A DNA stretch of 64,000 nucleotides from PMP191F sp047602185 (GTDB lineage: Bacteria; Bacteroidota; Bacteroidia; Chitinophagales; Chitinophagaceae), in NCBI GenBank assembly GCA_047602185.1, contig JASGHY010000001.1, forward strand, positions 1,984,001-2,048,000, given 5' to 3'. A program made the translations under genes and the position numbers. Within the stretch, counting starts at the first letter, position 1; each line of letters begins with the position of its first letter. The notes below the pieces were generated by a model. That model worked only from the letters and a program-made list of their open reading frames with translations, was not told the origin of the DNA and searched no databases. Shown one piece after another: positions 18,428-26,447 of this stretch.

Positions 18428-19333
18428 ATGAGACTGGCAGCTATTGATATCGGCAGTAATGCAGCGAGGTTATTGATTTCTGACGTTAATCATACCGATA
18501 ACGGCAAGCCCTATTTTCAGAAAATAAACCTGGTACGCGTGCCGTTGCGACTGGGTTTTGATGTATTTGAGCGCAAAGAGATCTCCCACGAGAAGGAAGC
18601 GATGATCATGAACACCATGAAGGCTTATCGATACCTGCTCGATGCCTATAGTGTGGACTATTGCAAAGCCGCTGCCACCTCTGCCATGCGCGATGCCGGC
18701 AATGCCGGCACTATTATACAGAGAGTGAAAAAAGAAACCGGTATCGATATTGAGATCATCACCGGTGATGCTGAAGCCTCTCTCATTTATGAAAATCACG
18801 TAGCAGAAAATCTTGATAAGACCCGCGCCTACCTGTATATTGATGTAGGGGGCGGCAGTACAGAACTTACTTTTTTTGCGGATGGCAAGCTCATCTTCAA
18901 ACGTTCTTTTAATATCGGCACTATCCGTCTTTTAAAGAACCAGGTAGATGAATTTCATTGGGACGATATGAAAGATTTCATCAAGCTGGCTACCCGCGGG
19001 CACGATAATGATACCATCGCCATCGGCTCCGGTGGCAACATCAATAAAATATTTTCACTCTCCAAACGCAAGGAAGGCAAACCGCTTTCACTTGAATCGC
19101 TCAAAGATTACTACAAAGAGTTCAGCAGTTTTTCACTGGCCGACAGGATGCGCCTGTACAACCTGCGTGAGGACCGTGCAGATGTAATTGTACCAGCCTT
19201 ACAGATCTATGTGAACGTAATGCGCTGGGCCAACATCCCCGAGATCTATGTTCCTAAAATTGGCCTTGCAGATGGCCTGATCCAGCACCTGTACGCTGAA
19301 CTAGAGGCTGAACGTAAAACGCAAAATGCGTAA
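18428..19333 (+). CDS. ppx: Ppx/GppA-family exopolyphosphatase
   Basis: Hydrolyses polyphosphate or pppGpp. 301 aa, containing only the actin-like ASKHA core: phosphate-binding loops AIDIGSNAARLLI (residues 4-16) and YIDVGGGSTELTFFADGKL, then AIGSGGNINKIF. The C-terminal HD-like domain of the long forms is missing, which is common in Bacteroidota. Cotranscribed with ppk1. The last codons (AERKTQNA and stop) are written in a family B' word, so the repeat has supplied the C-terminus. Confidence 0.92.
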   Translation: MRLAAIDIGSNAARLLISDVNHTDNGKPYFQKINLVRVPLRLGFDVFERKEISHEKEAMIMNTMKAYRYLLDAYSVDYCKAAATSAMRDAGNAGTIIQRVKKETGIDIEIITGDAEASLIYENHVAENLDKTRAYLYIDVGGGSTELTFFADGKLIFKRSFNIGTIRLLKNQVDEFHWDDMKDFIKLATRGHDNDTIAIGSGGNINKIFSLSKRKEGKPLSLESLKDYYKEFSSFSLADRMRLYNLREDRADVIVPALQIYVNVMRWANIPEIYVPKIGLADGLIQHLYAELEAERKTQNA

Positions 19334-19585
19334 CAAATCGTGAGACGTAAGTGGCTGTTCGTGAAAGGTGAAACGTGAAACGAAGATGGCTGAATTGTCA
19401 GATGGTTCTATTGTTATCAGCTATAACAATCAAACCATATAACCATTAAGCCATGCTGTTATTTCGAAAACTGCAAATTGCCAACTGCCAACTTACTTCC
19501 CGACTTACAGACATCATTTGCACATCTGCACATTAGCAAATCTGCAAATTATCCAATTATCAAATTTTCAAATTACCTTAGCGGC
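19305..19585. repeat. Mosaic word-repeat block: B', C', D, G, H
   Basis: Starts inside the end of ppx. B' (GAACGTAAAACGCAAAATGC), C' (AATCGTGAGACGTAAGTGG; 19335-19385), D (AAATTGCCAACTGCCAACTT, 19472-19495), G (TTTGCACATCTGCACATTAG, 19517-19548) and H (19550-19578). About 95 bases of unique sequence remain before panB. Confidence 0.8.
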
Positions 19586-19679
19586 CTCAAATCAACGCGC
19601 GGAGCATTATGAGTATGTTTTATTCTAATGCAGAGCCATATTCCCTCCCGCCATTCTGCACACACTCAACACTCGCGTT

Positions 19680-20495
19680 ATGTCCGTAAATAAAGAGATC
19701 AAAAAGGTAACTACCAATACCTTACTGCGCATGAAATCACAGGGAGAAAAGATTTCCATGCTTACTGCCTACGACTATTCTTTTGCACGCTTATTTGATG
19801 CTGCCGGCATTGATGTGATCTTGGTAGGAGACTCTGCCTCCAACGTAATGGCTGGTCACGAAACCACTCTGCCCATTACACTGGACCAGATGATCTATCA
19901 CGCATCCTCTGTTATCCGTGGTACCAGCCGTGCATTGGTAGTAGTTGATCTGCCATTTGGAGCATACCAGTCAAACCCCAAAGAAGCCCTGAACTCAGCT
20001 GTGCGCATCATGAAAGAAACAGGTGCCCATGCTGTAAAACTGGAAGGAGGCGAAGAGATCATTGAATCAGTAAAGCTGATTGTAGCGGCAGGCATCCCCG
20101 TTATAGGACATCTTGGTCTTACTCCACAATCTATTTATAAGTTCGGCACCTATGCTGTAAGAGCAAAAGAAGAAGCCGAAGCGAATAAACTCCGTAACGA
20201 TACACTGCTGTTACAGCAGGCTGGCTGTTCAGCCGTTGTATTAGAAAAAATACCCGCATTACTCGCCAAAGAAGTTTCCGAACAACTGATCATCCCCACC
20301 ATCGGTATTGGTGCTGGTATGCATTGCGACGGACAGGTATTGGTAATGCACGATATGCTGGGCATTAATACAGAATTCAAACCCCGCTTTTTACGCCAGT
20401 ACCTCAATATGGCCGAACAGATCACCGGCGCAGTTCAGCACTACATCAAAGATGTGAAAGCGAAGGATTTCCCGAATGAAAATGAACAATATTAG
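19680..20495 (+). CDS. panB: 3-methyl-2-oxobutanoate hydroxymethyltransferase
   Basis: First committed step of pantothenate and coenzyme A synthesis: transfers a hydroxymethyl group from methylene-tetrahydrofolate to ketoisovalerate. 271 aa, cytoplasmic. Motifs: ISMLTAYDYSFARLFDAAGI, the metal-binding VGDSASNVMAGHETT, KLEGGEEI, GIPVIGHLGLTPQS with the catalytic region, and IPTIGIGAGMHCDGQVLV. Start ATG 19680 is the only sensible one. No panC or panD nearby. Repeat block A' begins about 17 bases after the stop. Confidence 0.97.
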   Translation: MSVNKEIKKVTTNTLLRMKSQGEKISMLTAYDYSFARLFDAAGIDVILVGDSASNVMAGHETTLPITLDQMIYHASSVIRGTSRALVVVDLPFGAYQSNPKEALNSAVRIMKETGAHAVKLEGGEEIIESVKLIVAAGIPVIGHLGLTPQSIYKFGTYAVRAKEEAEANKLRNDTLLLQQAGCSAVVLEKIPALLAKEVSEQLIIPTIGIGAGMHCDGQVLVMHDMLGINTEFKPRFLRQYLNMAEQITGAVQHYIKDVKAKDFPNENEQY

Positions 20496-20504
20496 CAGCC
20501 AATA

Positions 20505-20985
20505 CAAGGTTATAAGTTGTAAGTTATAGGTTGTAGGTAAAATACAGGTATTAGGAGTTAGCTATCAGTCAGCTGAAAAAATATTAAATATCAATACCCT
20601 ACGTATACCTGTATCCTGCATCTGGTATCCAAAATCTCAGGATCTCTACATCCCGAAATCAGTTCCACCGGATCATGACACCGGGAAGGCTGTAGAATAT
20701 GAAGTCTGATGTCAGAAGTCTGAATGAAGTCAGGAAGACCGGAAGTTGGAAAGGAAAACAAATATTGAATATCAAACTCCGAATGTCGAATATTGAAGGA
20801 AAAACCTGAAGAAAGTTGGCAGTTGGCAATTTGCAGTTATCTGTATTCCCATTCACTATTCACCATTGACTATTCACTCGCTTGCGCTACTCACGATTGA
20901 CGATTCACGCCTCACGATTTCACAACTTGAAACCCGTACCCTGTACCCCGCTTTCCCGTCTGCCGATCCTATATGTCCATTCACC
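20505..20985. repeat. Mosaic word-repeat block: A', M, J, K, E, D', C, M
   Basis: One of the longest blocks. A' (AAGTTGTAAGTTATAGGTTG, 20508-20540), M (20590-20635), J (20632-20660), K (20700-20750), E (20762-20800), D' (GTTGGCAGTTGGCAATTTGC, 20816-20836), C (CATTCACTATTCACCATTG; 20848-20925) and M (20930-20950). Left half and right half use opposite strand orientations of the same vocabulary. Confidence 0.8.
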
Positions 20986-21032
20986 GATTACTATTCACCA
21001 TTTTTCTACAAAAGCTGCCCGTTCAGGAAAAG

Positions 21033-21061
21033 TTTGCTTAGCTTTTAGCCGTCTAATTGTG
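21033..21061 (+). promoter_or_regulatory. Candidate promoter of the Gly-rich protein gene
   Basis: TTTG (21033-21036), 17-base spacer, TAATTGTG (21054-21061), one mismatch to TAnnTTTG; ATG follows at 21083. Confidence 0.4.
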
Positions 21062-21082
21062 TTCAAAACTAAAACTAACGCA

Positions 21083-21970
21083 ATGAAAAATTCTGTATTG
21101 CTGGCCATCGCAGCCATGCTAGGGGCTGTTGCTGTTTCACATGCACACCCCGTCTCCCCCATCAGCGACACTGTTATTATTCAACATCAGCAGGACGGCG
21201 ATGCTGCCGAATGGCCCGCCGCAAAGTTTACTACCGACGAGGATACGCATATCCAGTATGCAATAGACAACGATAGCAAAAACCTGTACATAGCCCTGCT
21301 CATTCCCGACATACGTACGCAAATGAAAATGATGCGCCTGGGCATGAATCTCTATATAGATCCTAAGGGCAAGAAAAAAGAAGGCAAAGGCATTGAGTTC
21401 CCGGTTAAACGCAGCAATGAAGAAGGCGGCGGCATGGGTGGCCCCGGAGGCGGTGGTAATTTCCAACGCGGTGGTGGTGATGGTGGCAACAGGGGCGGCA
21501 ATAATGGTCAGCAGCGCCCTGATATGCGTGCTATGCGCAATAGCATGGCAGAGCAAAGACTTACTTTCTTAAAGTTCTTTGGTTTTGAAGGTGATGAGCC
21601 GGTTTTACAAACTGTTGGTGCTGGCGAAGGCATCCAGGTGTCTTACAAATGCGATACTTCCGAAACCATGCAGATCGAATACACTATACCGCTTTCTATG
21701 ATAGGTGATCCTGCCTCTTTAAACCAGAAGATCTTTGGTATAGGCGTTAAGATCAACGGAATGGAAATGCCATCGGGTGGCATGTCTTCCGGCGGTGGCG
21801 GTATGGGTGGCCCTGGTGGCGGTGGTGGTGCCGGCGGCGGCGGTAGTCGTGGTGGCCGTGGCGGCGGTGGTGGCATGGGCGGTGGTGCCGGTGCCGGAGG
21901 AGGTACAGGCGGTGGCGCTATGTCAAGAGAAGAAAAATTCTGGACAAAATATACTATAAGCGTACTATAA
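21083..21970 (+). CDS. Exported glycine-rich protein with CBM9-like N-terminal domain, function unknown
   Basis: 295 aa from ATG 21083; longer reading would run into the repeat block upstream and is unlikely. Signal peptide MKNSVLLAIAAMLGAVAVSH. The mature N-terminus (DAAEWPAAKFTTDEDTHIQY ... KNLYIALLIPD) resembles the CBM9-like beta-sandwich used in Bacteroidota sugar-binding proteins. Two low-complexity Gly/Met/Arg stretches interrupt it: residues ~115-145, and ~230-285, where Gly exceeds half of positions. The short ordered part between them ends in a strand-rich region. The DNA of these stretches is GGTGGC-rich, prone to slippage, so length may vary between strains. Function not assigned. 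Confidence 0.75.
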   Translation: MKNSVLLAIAAMLGAVAVSHAHPVSPISDTVIIQHQQDGDAAEWPAAKFTTDEDTHIQYAIDNDSKNLYIALLIPDIRTQMKMMRLGMNLYIDPKGKKKEGKGIEFPVKRSNEEGGGMGGPGGGGNFQRGGGDGGNRGGNNGQQRPDMRAMRNSMAEQRLTFLKFFGFEGDEPVLQTVGAGEGIQVSYKCDTSETMQIEYTIPLSMIGDPASLNQKIFGIGVKINGMEMPSGGMSSGGGGMGGPGGGGGAGGGGSRGGRGGGGGMGGGAGAGGGTGGGAMSREEKFWTKYTISVL

Positions 21971-22001
21971 GCCTCCCGTAAAGAAGCTAATATCCACAAA
22001 G

Positions 22002-22039
22002 CTGCAAAGTGGTAGGTTTACTGCTTTGCAGTTTTTTTT
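22002..22039 (+). terminator. Intrinsic terminator after the Gly-rich gene
   Basis: Stem CTGCAAAG/CTTTGCAG (22002-22009 with 22024-22031) followed directly by eight T (22032-22039). Lies 31 bases after the stop. Confidence 0.75.
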
Positions 22040-22285
22040 ATGATACAGGATTCAGGAATTGCTGATTTCGGGATATAGAGATTTGGGTATTGAATTGCAG
22101 GATACCAGGATTTCTATATTTCTGATTTTAAAATTTCTGGTTATAACCTCAAATATTCGCGATTCAATATCTGCTCCTATTCACTATTGACTATTCACAA
22201 TTCACCTGCTTAACTGCCAACTTGCTTTCCATCCGGACTTCATTTGCACATTAGCATATCAGCACATTTACACATTTAAATTCCT
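22040..22285. repeat. Mosaic word-repeat block: J, M, C, D, G
   Basis: J-type words (GATTTCGGGATATAGAG and variants, 22062-22145), C (22175-22205), D (AACTGCCAACTTGC, 22208-22221) and G (TTTGCACATTAGCATATC, 22245-22275). It follows the terminator and is followed by unrelated sequence. Confidence 0.75.
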
Positions 22286-22362
22286 CCCATTCCGGGAATA
22301 CCACCTACCAACACTACACCAGGTCCATACCAAACAAACACCAGGTTTTCGAAAATCCCTGT

Positions 22363-22575
22363 TTAAACCCTTAGTCGGTACGCTTTTCTATACAAGCTGG
22401 ACATAACCTGGTCATAAGCTGTCCCCTGTAAGACAGGTACAAAGTAGCTCCCTGGCAGGATCGTCCAGCGATGTCCCTTATTGGGAAAGGCCTCCCCACC
22501 CCCTCCAAAAGAGGCGCCCGGTAACTCCCAAAGTATTTTCAAGCAAACATCCTTTCTGTGACCTATGTTCCGCAT
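22363..22575 (-). CDS. Short ORF of unknown origin, possibly a gene remnant
   Basis: 70 aa starting MRNIGHRKDVCLKILW, with GASFGGGGEAFPNKGHRW and VPVLQGTAYDQVMSSLYRKA. It has a higher GC content than the spacer around it and an ordered amino-acid composition, but no start signal and no recognised family. It sits alone in an 817-base spacer, flanked by word-repeat blocks. A decayed mobile-element fragment is one possibility; a chance ORF is another. Confidence 0.3.
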   Translation of the reverse strand: MRNIGHRKDVCLKILWELPGASFGGGGEAFPNKGHRWTILPGSYFVPVLQGTAYDQVMSSLYRKAYRLRV

Positions 22576-22654
22576 TAATCTTTGAAATTAAATGTTTTTT
22601 TTCCGCACTTCCTGGCTGGTATTCGCTTCACATCTTTTAACCTGATTCCTGTAT

Positions 22655-22740
22655 TCCAACTTATAACCTACAACTTAAAACTTATAACCACCCGCGTTTT
22701 CGCGTTAGGCGTAAAGCGTTCCGCGTTCAGCCTTACTTAA
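22655..22740. repeat. Word-repeat block: A then B, before the ALDH7 gene
   Basis: A (CTTATAACCTACAACTT; 22661-22690) followed by B (TTTTCGCGTTAGGCGTAAAG and variants; 22694-22735). Ends about 25 bases before the -7 box of the next gene. Confidence 0.7.
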
Positions 22741-22761
22741 GACCTTGCGCCTTAACTTTCT

Positions 22762-22769
22762 TACCTTTG
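22762..22769 (+). promoter_or_regulatory. -7 box of the ALDH7 gene
   Basis: TACCTTTG, exact match to TAnnTTTG; a TTG lies only 14 bases upstream (22745-22747), shorter than usual for a -33 element. ATG at 22788. Confidence 0.5.
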
Positions 22770-22787
22770 CGCCACAAATCAACGATT

Positions 22788-24311
22788 ATGGATTTTCTTT
22801 CCTTATTGCATATCAAACAGCACAATGATGGAGTAAGTACCGGCAGCAACTGGATCAGTACCGGAGGCGAACCTATTTCCTCCTACTCTCCCGTTGACGG
22901 TAAATTGATTGCTGCCGTTAGTACTACAGACAGGACTAACTACGATGCAGTGGTTGCAAAAGCCCAGGAAGCATTCACCATCTGGCGTACATGGCCTGCT
23001 CCCAAACGCGGCGAAATTGTCCGACAGATCGGCGAAGCCCTTCGTGAGCACAAAGAGCCCCTGGGCAAACTTGTTTCATACGAAATGGGAAAAAGCCTGC
23101 AGGAAGGATATGGTGAAGTACAGGAAATGATCGATATCTGCGATTTTGCGGTTGGCCTCTCACGTCAGTTGTATGGACTTACCATGCACAGCGAACGCCC
23201 AGGTCACCGTATGTATGAACAATGGCATCCATTAGGCATTACAGCTATTATTTCGGCCTTCAACTTCCCTGTGGCAGTATGGAGCTGGAACAGTATGCTG
23301 GCATGGATCTGCGGTAATGTATGCATCTGGAAGCCTTCAGAAAAAACGCCTCTGTGCGCAGTAGCATGTCAGCATATAGTAGCTGAAGTATTTGCCCGCA
23401 ATAATGTACCCGAAGGTGTTTGCAACCTGGTAACAGGTGGTCGTGAAACCGGCGAATGGATGGCTGCCGATACACGTATTCCGCTGGTATCTGCAACCGG
23501 TTCTACCCGCATGGGTAAGGCGGTGGCAGCAGCAGTAGGTGCACGTCTTGGCAAATCGTTGCTGGAACTGGGTGGCAACAATGCCATCATTATTTCAAAA
23601 GATGCTGACCTCGATATTGCGATCCGTGGCGCATTGTTTGGTGCCGTGGGTACCGCAGGACAACGTTGTACCACTACCCGCCGCCTCATTATCCACGAAT
23701 CTGTGTATGAAACAGTAAAACAGAAACTGGCAACAGCCTACAAACAGTTAAGCATTGGTGATCCCTTGCAGGAGCAGAACCATGTAGGCCCGTTGATTGA
23801 TAAAGATGCTGTACAACTGTACGAAAAGGCTATTGCAGCCTGTAAGGAAGAAGGTGGCAGTTTCATTGTGGAAGGAGGCGTATTGCAGGGAGCCGGTTAT
23901 GAAAGCGGTTGTTATGTAAAACCCTGTATTGCCGAAGCCAAGCCCGGTTTCAAAATTGTGCAACACGAAACATTCGCCCCCATTCTCTACCTGTTGAAAT
24001 ATAACACCATTGATGAGGCTATTGCCATCCAGAACAATGTCCCGCAAGGACTCTCCTCTTCCATCATGACCCTGAACCTGCGTGAAGCAGAGCAGTTCCT
24101 GTCGTATGCAGGCAGCGACTGTGGTATTGCCAATGTGAACATAGGCACTTCCGGTGCTGAAATTGGCGGTGCTTTTGGTGGTGAAAAGGAAACAGGTGGT
24201 GGCCGCGAAAGTGGCAGTGATGCCTGGAGAAATTACATGCGCCGCCAGACCAACACCATCAATTACTCAACGCAATTGCCACTGGCTCAGGGCATTAAGT
24301 TCGATATTTAA
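22788..24311 (+). CDS. ALDH7-family aldehyde dehydrogenase (alpha-aminoadipic semialdehyde / piperidine-6-carboxylate dehydrogenase)
   Basis: 507 aa from ATG 22788; a TTG seven codons upstream is inside the promoter box. It oxidises alpha-aminoadipic semialdehyde in lysine breakdown and related semialdehydes. The ALDH7 signature is visible: SAFNFPVAVWSWN, cofactor loop SATGSTRMGKAV (235-246), catalytic Glu260 in LLELGGNN, nucleophile Cys294 in AGQRCTTTRRL, and the C-terminal GAFGGEKETGGGRESGSDAW. Lysine aminotransferase or saccharopine genes are not adjacent, so the pathway is inferred from family alone. A repeat family A' block begins at the stop codon. Confidence 0.9.
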   Translation: MDFLSLLHIKQHNDGVSTGSNWISTGGEPISSYSPVDGKLIAAVSTTDRTNYDAVVAKAQEAFTIWRTWPAPKRGEIVRQIGEALREHKEPLGKLVSYEMGKSLQEGYGEVQEMIDICDFAVGLSRQLYGLTMHSERPGHRMYEQWHPLGITAIISAFNFPVAVWSWNSMLAWICGNVCIWKPSEKTPLCAVACQHIVAEVFARNNVPEGVCNLVTGGRETGEWMAADTRIPLVSATGSTRMGKAVAAAVGARLGKSLLELGGNNAIIISKDADLDIAIRGALFGAVGTAGQRCTTTRRLIIHESVYETVKQKLATAYKQLSIGDPLQEQNHVGPLIDKDAVQLYEKAIAACKEEGGSFIVEGGVLQGAGYESGCYVKPCIAEAKPGFKIVQHETFAPILYLLKYNTIDEAIAIQNNVPQGLSSSIMTLNLREAEQFLSYAGSDCGIANVNIGTSGAEIGGAFGGEKETGGGRESGSDAWRNYMRRQTNTINYSTQLPLAQGIKFDI

Positions 24312-24312
24312 G

Positions 24313-24450
24313 TTTTAGGTTGTAAGTTCTAAGTTATAGGTTTGCCCCTGCGTACCGCAAACTGGTCGATTAATTAATTGCTGCCATCAGGGCACAATGC
24401 TTCGGTAACGGCGATAAACCTATAACTTAAAACTTATAACTTAGAACCTA
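24313..24450. repeat. Inverted pair of family A blocks forming a long hairpin
   Basis: A' words (24313-24345, e.g. TAAGTTCTAAGTTATAGGTT) directly after the ALDH7 stop and A words (24412-24448, e.g. AAACCTATAACTTAAAACTT) before the OmpA gene. The arms pair over more than 20 bases with one mismatch (24327-24347 with 24412-24432). The ~65-base loop between them is unique sequence. It could act as a transcription end signal. Confidence 0.75.
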
Positions 24451-24507
24451 TAAAATAATCTGTCTTTCAAAACGTTAGTGAAGGTTCAGACCAAGGCTGA
24501 TATCATT

Positions 24508-26013
24508 ATGAAAAAACTGTTTACTCTGCTGCTGCTTACGAGTTTGTGCGCGTTCTCCCATGCCCAGCTAAGGTTGGCAATCCTTGGAGGACCTCATTCT
24601 TCATCGGTTACCGAAAAGAATAACCTGCCCGGCTGGGACAGCCTGATGAAACCGAATTACAAAAATCGTTCGGGTCTCAACCTTGGGGTAATGGCCGAGG
24701 TGCCATTGGGAGGTAATTTTTACCTGCATCCCGGTGTGTTCTACATGGCAAAAGGCAATAAGTACGAGAAATACTATGATACAGCCGCCACCGGTGGCGA
24801 CACCCTTTCAGTGGTGCGCAGTTTTTCCAGCAACTATATCGATATCCCCATCAACGTAACGTATAAGATCCCATTAGGCAAAAAGAGCAATTTCCTGTTG
24901 AGTGCAGGACCCTATATCTCCTTTTTCTACAACGGAAAAACCACTGTGGAATCAAGAGTGTCAGTGGGCGATACAGCAGCAAAATATACCAACGAACAAA
25001 CGCCCCTGGAAACAGGCAGTGGTCAGAATAAGATCAAAACAGTAGATTTTGGTGTAAACGCCCGCGCAGGCTTTGAATTGGGCAGTTTCCTGCTGACAGG
25101 TTTCTTCAGCCAGGGATTGACTAACTTTTACAACGCCTCTTACGACGGCACTTTTAAACATCGCGTATATGGCGCGTCCATAGGCTTCTGGCTCAATGGA
25201 GCACCTGAGCGTAAACCAAAGGACAAGGACAAAGACGGTGTTCCTGATAAGGAAGATGGTTGCCCGCTGGTAGCCGGCCCTGCCGCTACACATGGCTGCC
25301 CTGATAAAGATGGCGATGGCGTAGCAGACAATGTAGATAAATGTCCTGATGTGGCAGGCTTACCCAAATACCAGGGCTGCCCTATTCCTGATACAGATGG
25401 TGATGGCATTAATGACGAAATTGATCAGTGCCCCAACAAACCGGGTACTGCCAAATACAAAGGATGTCCTATCCCTGATACAGATGGCGATGGTATCAAT
25501 GATGAAGAAGATCAGTGTCCTGATAAACCTGGTACTGCCAAATACAAAGGTTGCCCAATACCGGATACTGATGGTGATGGTGTAAACGATGAGGAAGATA
25601 AATGTCCTAACGAAGCAGGCCCACGCGAAAACAATGGCTGCCCTGTTATCAAACAGGAGATCATTGAAAAAGTGAACTATGCTGCCAAGAACATTTTCTT
25701 TGCTACCGGCAGTGATAAGATCACACCTTCATCCTTCACTTCGCTGGATGATGTGGCAACTATCCTGCGCGATAACCCGTTAGTACACCTGTCTATTGAA
25801 GGGCATTCCGATAATGTGGGCAATGCCGATAAGAACCTTGCATTGTCGCAAAAACGCGCTAATGCTGTACAGAAATACCTGGTACAAAAAGGCATTGCAG
25901 CAGAGCGTGTAAAAGCTACCGGTTATGGACAGCAAAAACCAATTGCAGATAATAATACAGCAGAAGGCAGGGCGCAGAACAGGCGTGTGGAACTAAAACT
26001 GTCGCAGGAATAA
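24508..26013 (+). CDS. OmpA-family outer-membrane protein with thrombospondin type-3 repeats
   Basis: 501 aa from ATG 24508 (MKKLFTLLLLTSLCAFSHAQ, signal peptide); an in-frame start 10 codons upstream would mask it. Residues ~21-225 form a predicted outer-membrane beta-barrel. Residues ~233-385 hold five calcium-binding TSP3 repeats of the form DTDGDGINDEEDQCPDKPGT, each with Asp-rich loops and Cys pairs. Residues ~390-501 form the OmpA peptidoglycan-binding domain (LSIEGHSDNVGNADKNLALS, GYGQQKPIADN). It links outer membrane and cell wall. The TSP3 section is a near-perfect tandem DNA repeat at about 25390-25600 and may vary in copy number. Confidence 0.93.
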   Translation: MKKLFTLLLLTSLCAFSHAQLRLAILGGPHSSSVTEKNNLPGWDSLMKPNYKNRSGLNLGVMAEVPLGGNFYLHPGVFYMAKGNKYEKYYDTAATGGDTLSVVRSFSSNYIDIPINVTYKIPLGKKSNFLLSAGPYISFFYNGKTTVESRVSVGDTAAKYTNEQTPLETGSGQNKIKTVDFGVNARAGFELGSFLLTGFFSQGLTNFYNASYDGTFKHRVYGASIGFWLNGAPERKPKDKDKDGVPDKEDGCPLVAGPAATHGCPDKDGDGVADNVDKCPDVAGLPKYQGCPIPDTDGDGINDEIDQCPNKPGTAKYKGCPIPDTDGDGINDEEDQCPDKPGTAKYKGCPIPDTDGDGVNDEEDKCPNEAGPRENNGCPVIKQEIIEKVNYAAKNIFFATGSDKITPSSFTSLDDVATILRDNPLVHLSIEGHSDNVGNADKNLALSQKRANAVQKYLVQKGIAAERVKATGYGQQKPIADNNTAEGRAQNRRVELKLSQE

Positions 26014-26045
26014 CTGATAACCAATTAATCACTGTCATTGAGTTA

Positions 26046-26069
26046 GTGGCTGGTGAGGACACCAGCCAC
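26046..26069 (+). other. Perfect 10-bp hairpin, possible REP-like element
   Basis: GTGGCTGGTG / CACCAGCCAC with loop AGGA, 33 bases after the OmpA stop. A near-copy with a compensatory base-pair change occurs at 42388-42409. Immediately after it, GGGG/CCCC and CCGGC/GCCGG arms (26070-26103) extend the structured region. No T-run, so not a typical terminator. Confidence 0.55.
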
Positions 26070-26157
26070 GGGGCAAGTCCCCGGCAGGTGTCTCCACCCG
26101 CCGGAATTGAAAACCATCAAACACTACACTTACAGCGTAAAATGATCATAGATTTTC

Positions 26158-26193
26158 AAAAGCCGGTGTTCGAAGTTGAACACCGGCTTTTTT
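26158..26193 (+). terminator. Intrinsic terminator downstream of the OmpA gene
   Basis: Perfect 14-bp stem, AAAAGCCGGTGTTC (26158-26171) with GAACACCGGCTTTT (26178-26191), 6-base loop and a T tail. It lies 145 bases after the stop. The rest of this 434-base spacer, to 26447, shows nothing further apart from an A/T-rich region before the next gene. Confidence 0.88.
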
Positions 26194-26447
26194 AACCCAA
26201 TGCAGGGAAATGCTCTTTATCAGTACAGGTTTGCCGGTATCAGCCGTTCATATAATTGGTAAGATGCGCCAGTTGTATTTACTTTATATTGATGGCAGAA
26301 TTTCCTCCTTTTTGTCTGCACCCTCTGCAAAAAGGTAACCGGCCAATAATTAAACGTTAAGAAAGAGCAAAATCCAGATATTTGCAGCTTTCATAACCAA
26401 CCGTTTATATTATTATATCATCTCTAAAAAGTAATAAAACAATCATA

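Noticed and set aside
21643..21999. 118-codon Pro-rich ORF on the minus strand
   Set aside because: It is the antisense reading of the Gly-rich tract; low complexity, no start signal.
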